Assembly (NCBI GenBank): GCA_036429605.1
Contig: JAVFKD010000016.1
Coordinates: forward strand, 4,650,001-4,714,000
Reading direction: 5' to 3'
DNA length: 64,000 nt
DNA from: Cladobotryum mycophilum
Taxonomy: Eukaryota; Ascomycota; Sordariomycetes; Hypocreales; Hypocreaceae
Shown: positions 36,255-47,487 of the stretch, in pieces
Layout: the number at the start of each line of letters is the position of its first letter
How positions within the stretch are numbered: position 1 is the first letter of the stretch
Translations under genes and position numbers: made by a program
The notes under the pieces: model-generated
Told to the model about the DNA's origin: nothing
What the model saw: only the letters and a program-made list of their open reading frames with translations
The model's database searches: none

Positions 36255-39200
36255 ATGATGGCGGTCGAAACTCGCACCCATGACGATTACAGTGTGGGAT
36301 GGGTTTGCGCGTTGTCCAAGGAACAGACCGCGGCGACGGCCATGCTAGACGAAATGCATGATGATCTCCCAAAGCCCGGTCGCGATACCAACGCGTACAC
36401 ACTAGGGTCCATTGGAAAACATAATATTGTTATCGCCTGTCTTCCTGATGGAGAAATTGGAACCAGCTCGGCCGCGAATGTCGTGACTCAGATGGTCAAT
36501 ACTTTCCCATTCATCAAGTTCGGTCTCATGGTCGGCATTGGTGGCGGTATTCCACCTGAGGTCAGGCTAGGCGATGTCGTGGTTAGCAAGCCGGTCGGCC
36601 TGCTTTCCGGAGTGGTTCAGTGGGATTTAGGAAAGGCAACCCAAGGCGGAAAATTTGAGCGGACTGGGTCGTTGAATCGTCCTCCCAAGGCGTTACTGAC
36701 AGCATTAACGAAACTGAGGACCAGCCATGAGATGAAGGGACCCAAGATACGTCAATATCTCGACAATGTCGAAAAGGATTGGCCGAGGCTGGCGCCAAGG
36801 TACACGAGGTCCGACACACTTAGCGATCCTCTGCTCGAGCCTGAAAACCCTCAGCATAGCGGAGATGGGGCCTTGGAAGATCGGTGGGCTCTTGTTCCCG
36901 TTGACTCTAGGGTTGCCCAAGGCCAGAGACAGACGAGGGAAACAGGCGTTCACTACGGTCTGATTGCATCTGGAAACCAGGTTATCAAGGATAGCACTAC
37001 CCGTGATAGGGTTAACGAGGACCTTGGTGGTAACATTCTCTGTATAGAGATGGAAGCGGCGGGACTCATGAACAACTTTCCGTGTTTGGTCATTAGAGGA
37101 ATATGTGATTATGCAGACTCGACTAAGAAAAAGGATTGGCAAGAATATGCTGCGGCCGTAGCAGCAGCGTTTGCAAAAGAGCTTCTGGGATTTGTACAGC
37201 CAAGCGACGTCGAGGGAGAGACTCCGGCAAAGGATATTTTAAAGCAGGGTTAGTCGGGCATTCTCCCCTTCATCTACTTAGCATATCCCTAATAATACAT
37301 ATAGTTCACCGCGATATATTAGCAACCCGAGAAGACGTTACTCACATCAAATCAAGAGTAGACAAGAGTGAAACTAGAACGGTCCTCAACTGGATTACGC
37401 CACTCGACTACGGCCCACAGCAAAGTGACACCATTAAGAGGCGACAACCAGGAACTGGTGAATGGCTCCTTGAATTGGACCAGTTCCAAAATTGGCTGGC
37501 TACTAGCAAACATACCCTATTCTGCCCAGGCATCCCGGGTGCGGGCAAAACAATCCTGACCTCTATTGTCATTGACTACCTCGACTCAAAGTTCCAGAGC
37601 GATCCGACAATCGGTATCGCATATATATACTGCAACTTTCGGCGGCATGATGAACAAAAGTTCGACGATCTACTTGCGAGTGTACTTAAACAGCTAGCAG
37701 AGAGTCAGCCTTCAGGTTCCCTACCTATAAGCACCCGAGAACTATACAATCAGCATGCCGTCAAACGGACTCGGCCATCACTTGAACAAATTAAAAAGGA
37801 GCTTCAGGCGGTGACGAAAGTATTTTCGAGAGTCTTCATCATCGTTGATGCACTTGACGAATGCCAGTCATCCTGCTGCAAGAAGCTTCTTTTGGAACTT
37901 TTCAAGCTGCAGAAAAACCATGGAATAAACATCTTCGCTACGTCGAGATTCATCCCAGAGATCGTCGATCAGTTCAAAACTCGTAGTGAGTCGTTGGAAA
38001 TTCGCGCAACAAAAAGCGATGTCATAAGCTACCTTGAAGGTCACCTTGAGGGACTGGCCGCTTCTGTTCAACGGGATCAGGAGCTGCAAAAGGAGATCAC
38101 AACAGGTATTGCTGGGACAGTTAATGGAATGTAAGTACTTGGTTGAGAGTGAGAGAGGCAGCGAAGGGATATTAACGACCCAATAGGTTTCTCTTGGCTC
38201 AAATCTATTTTAATCTGCTTCGCGATAAGACGACAAAAAACGATATCCGAAATACGTTGACACTCTTCCAGAACCAAAGCCAAGGTCAAGGCAACGATGA
38301 AAAAGACCAAGTATTGTCCTCTGCATACAAGCAAACGATGGAGAGAATCTCTCAACAGAGAGAGGGCTTGAAAGGCCTTGCGATGAAAGTCTTGCTGTGG
38401 ATCACACATGCAAAACGGGCGCTTAATACATCGGAAATTCAGCATGCTCTAGCGACTAAGACGGGGCAACATGATCATGACCACGGGAATCTGTCAGACC
38501 TCGGGGATATAGTAGCTGTGTGCGCTGGGCTGGTAACTGTTGATGAACAGAGTGGCATTATCCGGCTAGTACATTATACAACACAAAAATACCTTGAACA
38601 GACTCACGACTACTGGTTTCCAGGAGCAGAATCCGATATTCTGACAACTTGCATTGCCTACCTCTCCTTTGACGCTTTTGGAACCGGATCTTGCGAAGCG
38701 AATGAGGAGTTCAAAAAGCGACAAATAATTTATCCGCTTTATAACTACGCTGCTAGCAATTGGGGGCATCATATACGCAAGGATTCAGAACCAAGCCCGG
38801 AACTTATGACGTTTCTCGAAAACCAGGGCAAGGTTGAATCATCGAGTCAACCATTGATGCCCGCTAAGAACTACTCACTTCACGCATACCACAGTCATGC
38901 GCCGAAGCACGTGACGGGATTACATCTGGCGGGATACTTTGGAATAGACAAAGCCGTAAACACGCTCCTTCAGCAAGGGCACGACCCAAATCTTCGGGAT
39001 AGTTGCAAACGGACGCCTTTATGGTGGGCTAGCCGAAACGGGCACGATGCTGTCGTGAGGCTGCTTCTCGATTCCGGCGCTAAAGCTGAGGCGATGGATA
39101 CAGAATATGGCACGACATCCTTGTGCTGGGCTGCTCGAAACGGGAACGAGACTATCGTGCAACTACTTCTCGATTCTGGCGCCAATGTCAACTCGTCAGA

Positions 39201-41229
39201 TGAGGGCGGGACACCACTGTTGTTGGCGGTTAGGAATGGACACGAGGCTGTTGTCAACCTGCTACTTAAGAACAATGCCAGCGCCAAGGTCACGGATAGA
39301 GTCGATCGTCGAACACCGTTGTCGTGGGCCGCCGGCGATGGGAAGCAGGCCATTGTGCAGCTACTGCTAGACAACGGTACTGATATCGACGTCAATGCAA
39401 AGGATAAAGGCAATCGCACGGTGCTATCCTGGGCTGCTTCGTCCGGTAATGAGGCTGTCATTCAGCTCCTGCTCACGAAAGGTGCCAAGATTGACGAGGA
39501 TGACTTGCCCGGCAAGACAAAGTTGATCGCGGCCGTATCAGACCGTCAGAATGTTTTACGGTTACTATCCAGAAAAGACCCTAGTTCTGTTGTAACAGAC
39601 ACAGTTGTTCAAACATCGTCAAAACGAGAGACCGAAGCTGCCACCGAGACACTACCCCAGAACCCTGCTGCTGAATTCAAGACGGTGGGAGTTGAAAAGA
39701 TGGTTCAGTCTGCTCTTAAGAACGGGGCCGTGTCCATTTTCAAGACACTATTTGAGAAACTAGTTGCTGAGGTCAAGGACCCCAACTTTGACCATGAGAA
39801 GCTGACGCTTGATATTAAAAACAAGCTCGAGGGCTTTAATCAGGTTATGACGGGGGAGACAGTAGATGTGGTTACTACTGATGACCGCTTGGTACCTTTC
39901 TTAGAGGCTACGAAGAGTGGAAGCAAATCTGTCGCTGCTATGCGCTTCAGTGAACTTGTTGATACAGAAGCAAACGACAAGGATGGTGGAACACCGCTTC
40001 CGGATACCAGCAATAAAAAACCTGACTCCATCGTGGATCTGCTGCTCGAGCAAGGGGCCAGTATCGTGGCAAGCGCTAATACCGAGGCAAAGAACACAAC
40101 CGTCGACCTAACCCCATTTCTGCGCGCCACTATGATGGGGTATAAGGCATTGGAGAAGCACTTTGTCGAAGCGCGTGCTGATTGCGACGCAATGGCGAAA
40201 CAAAGCCTGACGCCACTTATAATGGCCAGCTATGAAGGGCAGGAAGCCGTTGTGAAATCGATACTTGGGGAGGGAATTGCCAACATCGAGGCCCAAGATG
40301 CAAGTCAAAACACCACGCCACTCATGCAAGCTTGCTATGAGGGACAGGAAGACATGGTGAAACTGCATCTGGAGGCTGGTGCTGATATCGAGGCGCAAGA
40401 CGCACAGCAAGGCAGAACACCGCTTATGATGGCCAGCTATCGAGGGCATGAGGCCATCGTGAAGGTGTTGATTGAAGCAGGTGCCAATGTCGACGCAAGA
40501 GGCATAAATGACGGCTTGAATGCACTCATGCTCACTAGCTTTCAGGGTAATCTGGTCATTGCAAAGCTGCTGCTTCATGCGGGGGCCGATGTCAACGCAA
40601 AAGGTACAAATAGCGCCCCGACGTCGCTTGCATGTGCCATTGCTCAGGGCCACAGTGCTGTTGTAAGGCTGCTACTTGAGAACGGTGCTGATGTCAACAT
40701 GCGAACTACGTCTGGCGTTGGTGCACCGCTAGACATTGCTGTTACTATTGGGAACGAGGCTGTTATAGAGCTCCTGCTGGAGGCGGGTGCTGATATTAAT
40801 GCTAAGAGTACCAAGGGTCTAACACCCCTTTCCACAGCTGCCGCGATAGGGCTCGAGCCTGTCGTACAGCTTCTGCTTAGAAGGGGAGCAGACATCAACA
40901 TAAAAAACGAATATGGTCAGGTTTCATTGTTCTTCGCTGCTAAAGCTGGCAACAAGGCCATTGTGCAGATTCTGCTTACGACGGGCAAGGCTGATGTCAA
41001 TGCGATGGATGTGCATGGCCAGACGGCGTTGTCTGTGGCCGCCTATTCTGGAGATGAGGGTACTGTGCGCCTACTACTCGAAAATGGTGCGTATGAGGCA
41101 GAGGACAGATATGGTCGGACACCAATTGAGATGGCTCATCAGAAAGGGCACAATAAGATAAAACAAATATTGATAGACGCAAAGACACTGAGGGAGATAG
41201 AAGACCGGGAGCATATGGAAGTGGACTAA
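36255..41229 (+). CDS. PNP-NACHT-ankyrin NOD-like receptor-type protein
   Basis: Three exons (36255-37248, 37305-38130, 38187-41229) give an intact 1,620-residue protein. Residues about 10-300 form a nucleoside-phosphorylase (PNP_UDP) effector-type domain, with VGIGGGIP near residue 95 and an EMEAAGL block near 263. A NACHT NTPase follows, with P-loop GIPGAGKT at about 407-414 and Walker B (FIIVDALDEC) near 508-517. The C-terminal part has about seven ankyrin repeats (roughly 846-1075), a non-repeat spacer of some 200 residues rich in charged residues, then about ten more repeats (1278-1600). In fungi this architecture is that of NLR-like proteins linked to self/non-self recognition. Related PNP domains act on nucleosides or nucleotides; the activity here is not known. 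The start is the first of two adjacent ATGs, just before the conserved YSVGWVCAL block. Confidence 0.9.
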
Positions 41230-42133
41230 CCGCTATAGCCTAAAACTGATGAATAGCAAGACATCACGATCCCCCTTACCACTCTTTCTTCTCATGCTCT
41301 CGTACAAAAATCTCTCTAATGCTGACATCAGAGCTTTTTGTCTTTGATCCAGCAAGTCCCATATTCGGGCTGTTTTTATGAGACCACACTTCTCGTACAG
41401 GACTTTTGCCCATCCAAATAGTAGCACTCAGCACTCGTAAAACTGCATGCATTGTATGCCATTCACATGGTCACTGGTTTGCTTTTCACGAGCGTCATAA
41501 TTGGCTTCTGCGATCGACTTTTTCTTTTCCCGTCTCGCATTTCTAGGAAAACGGAGGTTACTACATGTACACATACCCTCTAGCATACCTTCATTTGCAT
41601 AGGGGTTGGGAAAGGCTGCTTCCTTCTGCTACCCAACCCTACCCGGCGTCATAAAAGTTGAAGGCCCCCAGTACCCTTCCTACCTCAAAAGTAAATCTCC
41701 AGCAGCCTTTCTTGCTATTATGTCAGTGGGCAACAAAAGAAGGCGAATGCTCTAGGAACACAGTAAGAACCAGTAGGTTCATTGTAGGTAGCCAAAACGT
41801 AAAACTAGAGCTGAGAAGGTGAAGATCTATCAAATGCGCCGTGTACTTGCCATTTGCAGGGGGATAATTCATATTTAAACAATGAACAGACAGTATCCCA
41901 TGTTGGTCTTGGGTAATTCTTTCAACGGCCTCAATCATCCTCTTTATGCGATTATACGCAGCCGAAGAAGCTAGATGGCTTCGTCTATGCCAGGGGGGCA
42001 CTCAAAGTTACATCGTGGAACGCGCTCCTGCAGAAATTTTGTCAATCTTATTCTTTCACTTAATCATACGGCCGTTTCTAGTTACACTAAGGACAAGGGG
42101 ACTTCAGGGCTGGTAAGGCCATCATGTCGTAAG
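41230..42133. other. Intergenic, nothing recognised
   Basis: No coding sequence with recognisable homology. I looked for the missing N-terminal FAD-binding half of the downstream oxidase relic and did not find it. Confidence 0.45.
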
Positions 42134-42981
42134 GGCGCTCCCAAGAACATCATCTACGCCCAAGCAACAATCTTCTCTGACAATGCCGATCACATGGACA
42201 AGATTGCGCGTGACTTTTATTCTTGTCACGATGCTTGGTCCAATGAAGGCTAGTCAGGCTATGCTACTATCAAACGAGATGGTATTGTTGTACAGTACTT
42301 CCTCCCTGACTATGATCTTAAGCAAGCCGAGGCCAGTCTCAAACCCTTCCTCGACTGCGCGCAGTCTTTTCCCAATGTTGGCGTTGTTAACGTCACCACT
42401 GTCAGTTATCCCACCTTCTGGGCTGTCTTCGAGGCAAGAAAGGATGACATGTTTGGAGAAAATTTCGATGGCATTAATGCCCCCCGGGCACACGCCCGAC
42501 TCCACGCACCATATTTCAGACTGGCGAGGGAATCGATCCGATTTCGGAGAGAATGGCTAAGATGCAAGAAGATCTTACAGCCATCTGGCCGGAAGCAGGA
42601 TTTTTGACCCAGTTTGTTGGTGGTGGTCAAGTCGCCAAGGTTTCGCCACAGGAGACTTCTGTCGTCCCTGCATGGCGTGACTCGCTCTTCCTTATGATTG
42701 CCGCAATTGAATGGGATGATGACACGCCATATGCGCAACAACTGGATTTTCAGAAAAGACTCACAAAGAGCGTCGATCGCTTGCGTGAAATCACGCCCGG
42801 TGGCGGAACTTACCAGAGCGAGGCGGATCCCAACGAGCCTGACTGGCAGCAGAGCTTTTTCGGTGCCAATTATACTCGTTTACGCGCAATCAAGGATAAG
42901 TATGACCCCCATGACATTATCACCTACCGTCGTTGTGTCGGTAGTGAAGATTGGGACGAAGATATGATGTGTCGCTCGTAG
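42134..42981 (+). pseudogene. FAD-linked oxidase (berberine-bridge-type) relic, C-terminal half
   Basis: The plus strand encodes the C-terminal half of an FAD/FMN-containing oxidoreductase, ending in the BBE-domain block (KYDPHDIITYRRCVG, then SEDW). The N-terminal PCMH-type FAD-binding half is absent. A TAG at 42251-42253 interrupts the frame where the family usually has an aromatic residue (G-W-x-G-Y), consistent with TGG to TAG. A one-base slip occurs at the C run 42480-42485. No introns resolve either lesion. It lies between the NLR gene and the hAT insertion, about 8 kb from the end of the polyketide cluster. AurO, the one aurofusarin-type enzyme missing from the cluster, belongs to this superfamily; whether this is its remnant cannot be decided from sequence alone. 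Confidence 0.75.
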
Positions 42982-43445
42982 TACATTTATGTCAAAGGCT
43001 GATGTTAGTTAGTGAGACTTGGGGTCCGGGAACAATAGAGATTATTAGATAGTATATACATATAGATGGTGTATATATATAGATGAAAGTGTTGTTGTAT
43101 ATGGAGTATGGGCCTAGAATAATACAACAGATCGCTGAAGCACGTTGGTGGAGCGACTCTGATGGGTTTCAAATCGTTCTGTCTCATCCCCAAACTGCCA
43201 GTTGCCAATGAAGTAGCACATGTTAACTAGATGGGATGAAAACACAGAATCGAATAATTTTATTAAGACTCTAATTTTTACACACCAGTGCGCTTCATGA
43301 CCCGGATAGCCTTGACAGTAGCACCCATCTTCATTGACTTTACCACCCGAATGCACAACAGGCTATTAATGCATATTAGTTCGCTTAATATCAGCAACAT
43401 GACTCAAGCTGAGTCGTAGAATTAAAAGCATCCATGTTTAAATAA

Positions 43446-44510
43446 TCAAGCCCAAAGCAGCTTCTTAACTTCATCCGTAATGTCATACAATGGGAACTGG
43501 GTCCTGTTCAGGGAATGGGCAGGCGCAGTGTCTCCAAAGAACTCAGTAGACACATAGATCCGACCACCCAGTTCGACCACTGCAGTTGATAAGCCTCCGT
43601 CATTAAGGTATGCGTTCGCAATAGCACCAAGTTTCTCCGCCTTTTCCCACTTTCCGTCCTTGGAGCGGATCACAATGACTCCCAAGGCATTGTCCACAAC
43701 AAGGAGAACAGTTCCCCGGAATAGCGGCGGCAAATATGCGCAGTCCAGATCTTTACCGATGGGCTCGACACCGCCTTGGAGTACCACTAACTCAGGAGTA
43801 CCCTTCGCAGCTCCGGTATCGAAGCGAAGAATCTGACCCTTCTCGTTATCGGCGACAAGCAAAAAGTTACCAGTTTCATGCGTGGCAATACCAGAGAACC
43901 CATGAACAGTGGTTTTGGTGTTAGTCTCGACGAACCAAGGGGTCGCCGTCTTGCCGTCGGTACTAATCTTGATGATACTGCTTGGAAAAGTTCCCATCAC
44001 AAATGTATTACCAAAAGTATCATGCTCGACATCTTGAAAGCCACCATAGAGTCCCTTGGTCACAGCCGTGAGATTTTGCCGCCATACGATCCGCTGCTGA
44101 TGTAAATCGTACTGAACCAGGACATTATCTCCTGAGATGTCTTGTCCTGCGGTATCGAATGCAGTGCCCGCATTAGCGACAATAGACAGCAAATCTCGTG
44201 CAACATCGACTTGAACACCGCTAACGTGGAACTTTGGGTTTTCACTAATGCCTGGGATGGTTATGACATCAATGACTCGCTTCTGGCGGACATCATAAGT
44301 TGAAACTGTTGCATTGAACAAGTTGCTATCAAAGTTAGTAAGTACCATAAGACAAACGGTAAACACGGGTTAATGTCGTACCTGAAATAAGCAACACATC
44401 TTCTCGGGTCGAAGTCAACGTTTTCAGGATAAAGATGAGGACTATCAATAGTCAAGTTTCCTGGAAAGGATCGACATTCAAAGCGTCCATGTCGCCCCTG
44501 AATGGTGGAG
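43446..44510 (-). pseudogene. SMP-30/gluconolactonase-like beta-propeller gene split by a transposon (3' part)
   Basis: Two exons on the minus strand (44510-44382, upstream end cut by the transposon; 44325-43446) encode most of a secreted-type beta-propeller protein of about 335 remaining residues. The intron has a good donor and a TACTAAC branch point. Repeated blocks such as NPKFHVSGVQVD and HGFSGIATHETGNFLLVAD suggest an SMP-30/LRE-like propeller. Members resembling Tri14 of trichothecene clusters exist, and this could be one; I am not sure. The hAT element at 44519-47441 separates this part from its probable 5' end at 47442-47487. With one target-site copy removed, the propeller frame stays open across the junction. 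The nearest upstream ATG (47487) is one base out of frame with it, so a further small lesion or another start must be assumed. Confidence 0.7.
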
Positions 44511-44518
44511 GATGCAAC
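44511..44518. repeat. Target-site duplication, left copy (GATGCAAC)
   Basis: This 8-base sequence directly precedes the left inverted repeat and is identical to 47442-47449. Eight bases is the length typical of hAT elements. Confidence 0.95.
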
Positions 44519-44539
44519 CAGGGCAGCATCCCGACCAAA
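44519..44539 (+). repeat. hAT left terminal inverted repeat
   Basis: 21 bp, matching the reverse complement of 47421-47441 at 20 positions. Confidence 0.95.
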
Positions 44540-44944
44540 TCTAATAAACAAATCTATCAAATAGTCAAACAAATGAAGCTATTCCCAACTATCAAATAAA
44601 TAAATAAAGATAGGTCAAGATTTGATAGATTTGATCAAATATATAGGGTATTTTATAGACCGGAAAATATATTATCCGGTAATAAAATAGCAATAACGAC
44701 TAATACTAAATTCTTCCTCGAACGCGAAAACACCACGAATTTAATCTTACATTACTATTTTTATCACAATTATAACTTTTCTATTATATCACAACTTCGT
44801 TATTCTATTATAACTCCAATGAGTCTCACTATCTTTTAAGCTTCCCGCCCTGTTAGTATACACTCGCAAATCGCTACTACAAATAAAACTACTTCCAATT
44901 CCAATTCCGCTCCTACCGGTCAAAACACACTTGAAAACCTACCG

Positions 44945-47269
44945 ATCGCGAGATGGTAAGGGCGACGTTTTATCCCTAAGCGATATCTATCTCGTAAAAG
45001 CTCAAGAGGCCGTACAAGCTGGATTAAAAATGAGGGGATCTTTGTTCAAGAGCTCCTTCAAGATGACAAGCTTAGAGAGGTCTTTTGGATCTGCCGATGT
45101 TGTGATGAACAATATACTCTCGGATTGCCCTTTAAAGCCTTAGCAACAACCTCCGTAACCGATTATCTTCGAAAAAAGCATCGTATCATAGAATCTGATC
45201 TAACTGATCTATCTACTAGTTCCGAATCCGAAGACCCTAGCCTTTATCCTTGTAAACGATAACGATTTTATACTATACCTCTCTCAAAGACCTAGTTATT
45301 AAAGATTTACGAGCTTCTTGCTGGTTTTATTATTGATACAGACTAACCCTTTTCTATCTTCGATAATTCGTATATTCGGAAGGTCTTCCTTAAGTTTAAT
45401 TTATCGCTTTTAAATCAAATCTCTTAGAGTCGAATAAGTCAACGTCAATGTATTGATACTCTCTTTCTATCAAAGAAAAAGATAATAAAACAGGGACTTT
45501 ATAACGCTCTTTTATAAATCCACCTTAGCTTTAATCTATGGACTTCACTAAATCGACTTACAATAATAGCGGTTATAGGTCACTTTCTCGACCAAAATGG
45601 TCATTAATAATAATATCTCTTTGCTTTACGAGAGTAGCCTGGATCCTATATAGGTATATACCTTACTAATACTCTTTATACGATAGTTAAAGACTAGAGA
45701 ATATCTACTCGACTTGGAACGATTATCTTGGATAACGCCTTAAATAATAATACATGTCTTCAATACCTTTTTAATATCCTAGATCCTATGATAACCTTAG
45801 TAAAAATATTAGAACAGCGAATATAATACTATGGCTATATACTTAACCTTGTTGCTTATGCTTATTTGTACAGGGAGAATAGTGAATCCTTTAAGCAAGA
45901 GTTACAGGTTTATACGATTATAGATAACCTTGATAATAAGCTTAATCATTGGAGAAAGAAAGGCCTAATTGGCAAGCTATACAATATCGTTAGGTTCATT
46001 AAAGCCTTGCCTTAACGGTCCGCCTAATTCAAGAAGATTGTTCCCGAAGAACATAATTATAATAACTTTTTGTTACATAACGCGTCACCCCGTAAAGTTA
46101 AACTGCTTCTCAATAACGAGACACGGTGGAATTCAATATATCTAATAATTAAATGCGCTATAGAAAAGCAATAGTAAATCTAAGGCTTCCTAGGGTAGAA
46201 CTAACTTAAAACAGACCGACAAAAGCGTATCCCTGACGAGGATATTCTTACGATTAAAGATTAGCGGCTTTTAATAGAGATTAAAGATATCCTTAAGCCC
46301 CTTTGGAGTCAAACGATGCGTTGCTAAGGTTAGGGCAAGGGAGATAGTTACGGTAGGATTTAGGAGATTATGACAGGCATTGAGTTTCTTCTTACACATC
46401 TTGAGCATTGGAAAGTGTTCTTTACCCCTTTTACTGATGAGGAAATCGAAGAGACTCAGAGTTAAATATAGACTATAAATCGTACCCGAATAACACGAAG
46501 CCAATAGCCTTGTTACGATCAGCCAAGACAATGAACCTCACGATCAAATCCGATAAATAAGCTTCTAGAGTATACAAGAAAGGAATATTTAATACAGGGG
46601 GAACGGATACAAGGCCTTGTTAATAATTCAAGATTATATCTTCGGCTTTCTATTCTAAACGCTTGGCAAAAGCTTAATTTATATTATATAAAGCTTAAAG
46701 AATCACCTCTTTTTGCTACTGTAGTTATCTTATAGCCTAACCTAGGTATTCGATGGCTTAAAGATTATTGGAATAGTGAGGAATAGCTTATATAGCTTTG
46801 TAATACAAAGAAAGGTCTTACTGTATACTATAAGCGTTAGTATCAGTAATATCCTAATCCTGATCCTATTATACAAGCTCCAAGCCTTCACGATACCCTC
46901 TTTTCCTAACCACTAAGTCTTAATAGTCTTTACGATGATTGGCTCAACTATACGACTGTACGGTAAGATAAGGGCTCTAAGCTTAAGAGATACTATTATC
47001 TTAAGCTTACACAACGAGTTAATCCAATTCCTTGGTGGATATCTCAAAGGGAATCGTTTCCAATACTCAGTAAGCTTACCTTGGATATATTAGCAATTCC
47101 TGCGATAGCTTCGGACTGTGAGAGGGCATTTAGCTTAGCAAAGCTTATACTATCGTCTCAACGACTTTCAATGAGGGCCTCAACGCTTAAAAAAGCGCAA
47201 TACTTAAAGAACTGGCTAAGGCGAGGAGCAGTTACGCTTAGAGATCCCTTTTTTGTACCAGAATTATAG
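44945..47269 (+). pseudogene. hAT transposase, decayed (RIP-like)
   Basis: Fragments in order on the plus strand: a BED-type zinc-finger region near 45040-45190 (paired Cys, then a YLRKKH block); a central part near 45840-46150 with a conserved HWRKKGLIGKL stretch and ETRWNS; and the C-terminal hAT dimerisation domain at 47081-47269 (SDCERAFS, then a conserved QYLKNWL). Many in-frame TAA/TAG codons break the frame. Two of them flank Arg-Ser-Ala, where I would expect glutamine codons, which fits C-to-T change at CpA as made by repeat-induced point mutation. The last 62 codons are open to a normal stop. Confidence 0.85.
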
Positions 47270-47420
47270 ATTAAAGACTAATACAACCTTTTAGGGCTCC
47301 GGAATAGCTTCACATTCAATTGATTCAAATCTATCAAATCAAATCAAATCGAGCCAAATCAATCAAATCTACCCTCTTAATACGATCAAACAGTCAAATC
47401 CCAATGCCTCATTTGCTTTG

Positions 47421-47441
47421 TTTGGTCGGGATGCTGCGCTG
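47421..47441 (-). repeat. hAT right terminal inverted repeat
   Basis: 21 bp, reverse complement of the left end with one mismatch. Confidence 0.95.
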
Positions 47442-47449
47442 GATGCAAC
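47442..47449. repeat. Target-site duplication, right copy (GATGCAAC)
   Basis: Identical to 44511-44518, directly after the right inverted repeat. Confidence 0.95.
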
Positions 47450-47487
47450 CAAGGGCAAGAGGAGTGGAATAATTACAGTAGCGAACA
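47442..47487 (-). pseudogene. Probable 5' fragment of the split beta-propeller gene
   Basis: Minus-strand sequence from an ATG at 47487 to the insertion point encodes a short hydrophobic start, as expected for a signal peptide of a secreted propeller protein. Joined at the target site it is one base out of frame with the 3' part, so the start assignment is tentative. Confidence 0.4.

Larger units (their letters stand above)
44519..47441 (+). mobile_element. hAT-family DNA transposon with complete ends
   Basis: A 2,923-bp element bounded by 21-bp terminal inverted repeats (44519-44539 and 47421-47441, one mismatch at the fourth base, starting CAGSGCAGC) and a perfect 8-bp target duplication. 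Both ends carry subterminal copies of an ATCAAAT-type motif, the kind of array transposase binds in hAT elements. The interior is strongly AT-rich and encodes a broken transposase on the plus strand. It inserted into the 5' coding part of the beta-propeller gene. The complete ends mean it could in principle be mobilised by another active element; its own transposase is dead. Confidence 0.95.

Noticed and set aside
47442..47487. Claim that the split propeller gene is perfectly restored by removing the transposon
   Set aside because: The upstream ATG is one base out of frame with the downstream exon, so only continuity of the downstream frame across the site is supported.
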